From contig NC_012871.2 of assembly GCF_000003195.3 (NCBI RefSeq), forward strand, positions 65,835,802 to 65,899,801: a stretch of 64,000 nt of DNA, written 5' to 3'. The DNA comes from Sorghum bicolor. Its lineage: Eukaryota > Streptophyta > Magnoliopsida > Poales > Poaceae. This document shows, piece by piece, positions 59,509-64,000 of the stretch (its first letter is position 1; each line of letters begins with the position of its first letter). The translations under genes were made by a program, and so were the position numbers. Under the pieces are notes generated by a model. It worked only from the letters and a program-made list of their open reading frames with translations. It was not told the origin of the DNA and ran no database searches.

Positions 59509-60421
59509 GATTCTCCACTTGTGCTGGTTCGTTATCTGTCCTTGTCCTGGCGCCGGAGCCTCTCCTCACCCTTGACGGGCTCACAGGTCACGCCGTCATG
59601 GCACGTGGAGTCCTGACACGCTGGAACGGCTCCTGCCTCCAGCTGGCAAGAGCTGAAAGCACGCAAACCTTTGAGCCTTTGAGGGATCAATTCAGAACGT
59701 GACAAATAGCCAAACGAAAAAGGAAAAACGAGACAAAACTTTGGCATTAGGGCATGTGAGGTTGCTAGGCCTTTTCGGTGGACAGATTCAAAGTCTGTAC
59801 GGCACAAAGCAATTCCCCCTTATCCGAAAGATACATCTTGACTAAAAAGTTATAATTTTGCTGATTTATTATGAGAGAGGATTTGATAGATAAATTCAAA
59901 TAAATATACCTTTTTGAATGATAAAGGAGTTCGTGCTTTGGTTCATGTTTTGGGATGTGATGTGATATTGATATTATGATGAAGCCACGGACTGCTCAGC
60001 AACTTGTGAGATCACCACCCTGTGCTCACACCATCGGCCATAGTAGTAGTTTTGCTATAGCCAGTGATCTTTCGAAAAAGGTTTTGCTAGCCAACTCCTA
60101 GCATGATATACTACTGCTACCATCTTGAGCGGGTTGCTCACGAACGGCCACATGGCAAATGTATCTGTTCAAAAACTTCACTGGTAAATTAGGATCTCGT
60201 GGAGGTTCCATTCTTCAAATGTTCAACCATGAATTATTGGACAACTCTCTAGTATATGATACGGACATGATAACCAAGTTGTTGCCACCATGGTACCCAA
60301 ATGCTACCCTTTTTCACATAAAAACAAATACCATTCGAGTTTTTTTAAAAGCATTCAGACCGTGACTGATGCCTAACTGGCTAACTCGTAGAAGATTTAC
60401 TCGATGGCTTTAAACAGTTAA
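59509..60421. other. Spacer without a supported gene
   Basis: No recognisable coding sequence; a short second-family-like fragment lies at about 59835-59910. Confidence 0.4.
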
Positions 60422-60614
60422 GGCCTTGTTTAGTTCACCCAAAAAACAAAAAACTTTTAAATATAGATAAAAACAAAAACTAACTATACAGTTTACCCGT
60501 GAATCGCGAGATGAATCTTTTAAATCTAGTTAGTCCATAATTGGACAATATTTACTACAAATAAACGAAAATACTACAGTGTCTGAAAATTTATTTTACC
60601 AACTAAATAAGGCC
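60422..60614. mobile_element. GGCCTTGTTTAG-family MITE
   Basis: ggccttgtttagttcaccc to ccaactaaataaggcc. Confidence 0.7.
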
Positions 60615-61245
60615 TAAGAATGAAGCCATTAAGGGTTCGTGAGTTGTGACAAAGGACCCTTTAGCAGAAAGTAAAATGAAAAACACGGTGCACTGGTGCA
60701 GGTTCCTTCACCGTCCCTGGTACAATGCACATGGTAGCTTCACCATCCCTGGTACGTGGCACATGGTAGCTAGTACATGCGCAAGACTCGCCATCTGCCA
60801 CGGTTCTGCAGCTCCAAGGACGGATGGCGTCCGGCCTCCCGTTCTTTCATCAGTTCCTCGACTTTTGGGAAAGCTTACTGTTCACTACACAAGAAACCTA
60901 ACCATAAATTTTCAATAGCAAACTTTACAGTACTAACATACTATATTACCATTAAACAGGGCAAATTTTACTATTTGAGGAGTACGAGTGGTGAACACGT
61001 AAATGCTTCCAAAAACTTTAAAGCATCTGTGTGTATCACTCGTACTTTTATAATAATAAAATATTTTAAAGATTGCAATCTGTGTCGTAGGTGGGCCTAC
61101 TTTGCTCCTGTTTATTTTTCTAAAAACTCTCTTGTTCTTTTTATTTGTGTTGACGCCACAAGCACTGACATTTAGGCTGCGTTCGGTTACTTGGGAATGG
61201 ATACCTGGAACGGATCCAACTGGAATGATAGTTTTGTTTATAGTA
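60615..61245. other. Spacer left of the mariner element
   Basis: Short frames only and no known protein. The tandem phrase cttcaccatccctggta / cttcaccgtccctggta occurs at about 60705-60755. Confidence 0.4.
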
Positions 61246-61449
61246 CTCCCTCCATACCTAAAATAATTGACGTTTGAGGCCTATGGTCCATTTTCATAAA
61301 GAGTGACGTTGTGGACTTAGCACTGGTAGTTTTTCCTCATATACCCCTAGATGCCATGCAACGTACTCCTAATCACCCGGCCGCATTAACGCACACATGC
61401 TAGTACCGCCGCCCGCATTAACGAAGAAGAGCATGCCATTCCTCGTTTC

Positions 61450-63455
61450 TCACCCGGCCATTAACGCACGCATGCGCTCGTCCAGCCGGACGGAGTACAT
61501 GAACGGGCGTCTGCGAGCGTCGCAAGACGGAGTACATGAACGCGCGGGCGTCTGCGAGTGCCTTGCGACGCGCTCCCCTTGTTGTCTGCTGCAGCCGCCG
61601 CCGCGCGCTCCTGTGTACTCACGAGTGAGCTCGCCGCCGTCGTACAGACGTACAGTTAGCTTGCTGTCGGCGTTCAGCATAGATTGCGGCATGGATCCTG
61701 CATGCAGGTCGGAGGAGTTGATCGTTGGCTCGGAGGAGTTGCTCGTCAACTCACTGGTGGCGCCGGACTCACTGGTGGTGCCAGACTCCGTCGAGGAGGT
61801 CCCGGACTCCGCTGAGGAGGTCATCGCTGGCTCGAAGGAGGTGCTCGTCGACTCACTGGTGGCGCCGGACTCCATCGAGGAGGTCCCGGACTCCGCTGAG
61901 GAGGTCATCGCTGGCTCGGAGGAGTACTCTAAAAATGCCTGCAACAAATGTGGACATGCAATCAGATTTTGTAAACAATATTTATATTTTGAAACAATCA
62001 AATGGATGATCATTTACCTGTTGAACTGCTGGAATCAAATAATTCATTGTCTTAGCATTTTTCTTGTATTGAATAGCTTGAATGGCTCGAAAGAAACCCA
62101 AATCTAGAATGTTAAAATCTGGAGAATTAGGTGGCTGACATATAAGCCGCATGTCAAATCCATCTTGTTTAGCTGCCTCACAAAATTGAGGATCATCCAA
62201 TTTTAAGTGAGATGGAGCATTATCTTGTTGGATGAAAATTGGCTTGTTCACATCTTCTCTTGGCCATTTTGCTCTGATTGCAGGCAGCACTCTATTTATC
62301 ATAAAATCTCTTATGACATCTCTTGTGATTGATTGAATTGGCTTGATTACTTGCTCTCCACGAAGACGATTGGCACTATCTCTAATAGCTCGTTCAAATG
62401 TTACAAGTGGGAAACAACCAATTTTGCCATCAAACACACATTCTCCATCTCTAAATCTTGGACGTGCAACCACACACAAGAACATTATCCTAGGAATGTA
62501 ATTTTTGTTCTCGCAAGTGCGATGTGGTTGATCTTCTTCGGGGAGTAAGTAGTATCTCTCCGATTTTTGAGAGAGGTAAAACCATTTCTCATCAATGAAC
62601 ACAAAGTCAAACAAATCCTTAAACTTTGGATCATCTAGCAAACCTTGATCAATCATGTCAATGCACCACTTCAACCTAGTCTTCTTGTTAGCATCCGTGA
62701 GGTAAGGTTTTATGCTACTAGAGTGGCGCCTAAGCAAACCCTTTTTCAAATATCTTTGTATTCTTGATTTGCTAATACCAAGTCTACTAGACACATCTTC
62801 TATGGTCATTCTTTGCTTGAGAGGAATATTACGCAATTGTTCCAAATCAAGAGGCGTTGCTTTACGACCACAACTACCTTTCTTTAGACTATCAACCACT
62901 ACCGGAATGTTTTGAGCAAGTTGGTTTTTACCTCGCTTCCAAATGCGTTGTACCGATCGAATTTTTACTCCAAATTGACCGGCGACAATTGTTGTGTCTT
63001 TTTTTCCTAGTACACCATTTTTGCTTCTAGCCAACAAGGCTTGGTACACTTGCCTCCTAACATGATGAGAAGTGTTAGGCTTCGGTGGGTTTACTTCAAT
63101 GGGAGCCTCAACTTGTCCTAGCAAAAGCAACAAAAAGAATCATATAATTAGCCACGTCATGCTGTACCAAAAAAAAACCACGTAATAGTAATAGCTATGC
63201 TTACCAGCAAGGTTTTGTAAGTAATCAAAATCTACAGCTCCAAATTCATCTATAGGCATGTTTAAATCAAACTCTGTCCAAAAAAAAATAACATGATAAG
63301 ATAAAGAACATGGTAAGACAATAATATGGTAAGACAAGAAAAAGATAGGACAAAAACAAACCATTGACGACATGCTCCAACGGAGGTTCGTTGAGATCAA
63401 ACAAAGTGTTGCCGATATCATTTTCTAATCTAACGTTGAGATCAAAAGAAGCCAT
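61450..63455 (-). CDS. Mariner-like DD39D transposase with an atypical Ser/Glu-rich C-terminus
   Basis: Cut-and-paste transposase binding the element's TIRs. Exons on the minus strand: 63455-63362, 63273-63205, 63117-62018 and 61938-61450; phases close, about 583 residues with no internal stop. The N-terminus is MASFDLNVRLENDIGNTLFD, as in plant mariners. Helix-turn-helix segments follow (residues about 85-200; FGVKIRSVQRIWKRGK and SRLGISKSRIQRYLKK). The catalytic Asps are in VFIDEKWFY, IQQDNAPSH and NILDLGFF, with 39 residues between the second and third. The last exon starts AFLEY as expected, then departs from the family into repeats of EPAMTSSAESGTSS. Starts at 63467 or 63509 are possible, but MASFDLN fits the family. 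Without the last splice the protein ends 12 codons after exon 3. Confidence 0.85.
61735..61925. repeat. 84-bp tandem repeat in the last transposase exon
   Basis: tcatcgctggctcg recurs at 61821 and 61905 and flanking phrases repeat in step. The period is 28 codons, so both strands stay open. On the plus strand it reads as acidic repeats (VPDSAEEVIAGS) in a 236-codon frame at 61397-62107. Confidence 0.8.
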
Positions 63456-63569
63456 GGAACGGGGCATGGAACTGTTGAGAGTTTTGCTAGCTTGTGTGTT
63501 CTGAAACAAGTGAGCACTTTCCCACTTAAATAGACGAGCATATGGCCGGCCAGTGAATTAAGTGAGCGC

Positions 63570-63730
63570 GGCAGTGAAAAATTTCGGCAGTGAAACACGC
63601 GCGGCATGCGAGCGCGGCATGCAAAAAAATTGGCCTAGGCGCTGCATGCAGAACTCAGGAGCGCGCCATGCCAAACTCACGAGCGCGCCATGCAGAACTG
63701 GCCGCCAAACTCGCGAGCGCGCCATGCAAA
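63570..63730. repeat. Short gcgcgccatgc repeats near the mariner right end
   Basis: Several imperfect copies of gagcgcgccatgcagaact lie between the transposase start and the right terminus. This is probably the leader or promoter region of the element. Confidence 0.6.
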
Positions 63731-64000
63731 AAAAAAAAAAACCTGCAACGCAAAAAAAAAAAATGGCCCTTGCGGGCGTCGAATACAGGACCTCATGCTT
63801 TGGGGACCAAACTTCCCTCTGCTATCCATCTGAACACTTGGTTGTTTTTCAATGTAGACTTACCCGCAACCACATTTATTAAGGGCAAAGACGGAAAACT
63901 AACCCTACATTAACCACTCCTTGGTAAGCACAATCACATCCAAAACGTCACTTATTTTGGGTATGGAGGGAGTAGTGATGATCAGCAGAATTATTTCCCG

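Larger units (their letters stand above)
61246..63972 (-). mobile_element. Full-length mariner-like element (Tc1/mariner), 2727 bp
   Basis: Termini CTCCCTCCATACCTAAAAT (left) and CTCCCTCCATACCCAAAAT (right, reversed), with homology running on for about 34 bases. TA lies on both sides (61244-61245 and 63973-63974). It carries an open transposase gene on the minus strand. The ends share the CTCCCTCC motif with Stowaway MITEs such as 8423-8700. Confidence 0.92.

Noticed and set aside
63760..63835. Possible tRNA or SINE remnant (gcgtcgaatacaggacctca ... ctatccatctgaaca)
   Set aside because: It resembles the complement of a tRNA T-arm to anticodon region, but no cloverleaf can be closed and it sits in the mariner subterminal region.

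Overview
The window is plant nuclear DNA, almost certainly from a panicoid (Andropogoneae-type) grass such as sorghum or sugarcane. The support is the many-exon genes with GT-AG introns, GC-rich first exons, Stowaway and GGCCTTGTTTAG-ended miniature transposons, and a large gypsy retrotransposon with grass-like organisation. The species call is inference; I could not search a database.

Layout. (1) 125-4236, minus: the 5' part of RFC1, the large subunit of replication factor C. It runs off the left edge and carries a small LTR element (TRIM) in intron 2. (2) 4400-7184: its promoter plus a dense cluster of miniature transposons and a small Helitron. (3) 7185-15893, plus: a 22-exon pantothenate kinase 2 gene fused to a DUF89 phosphatase domain. 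(4) 16721-17761, minus: an intronless GH17 beta-1,3-glucanase. (5) 17762-20476: no gene I can support. (6) 20478-35994: a nested transposon stack. A 13,969-bp Ty3/gypsy element (21347-35315, target duplication CTTAT) lies inside a Helitron, which probably lies inside a miniature transposon. The gypsy element has decayed gag-pol and a separate five-exon antisense gene with its own TATA box. (7) 36392-39131, plus: a purple acid phosphatase of the PAP28/29 type. (8) 41572-42045, minus: a histone H2A.W. (9) 42340-45000: mobile-element remnants. (10) 45957-54198, minus: a complete 17-exon peroxisomal LON2 protease ending in SKL. (11) 54353-61243: repeats and miniature transposons, no supported gene. 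(12) 61246-63972, minus: a full-length mariner-like element with TIRs, TA duplication and an open four-exon DD39D transposase whose C-terminus has been replaced by a Ser/Glu repeat segment.

The host genes are unlinked housekeeping functions (replication, CoA synthesis, wall glucan turnover, phosphate metabolism, chromatin, peroxisome proteostasis) and are not an operon. What connects the window is heavy transposon insertion into introns and promoters. The exon maps below were built by hand from splice signals, reading-frame continuity and remembered family sequences. For RFC1, PANK2, PAP and LON2 the phases close exactly at every junction.
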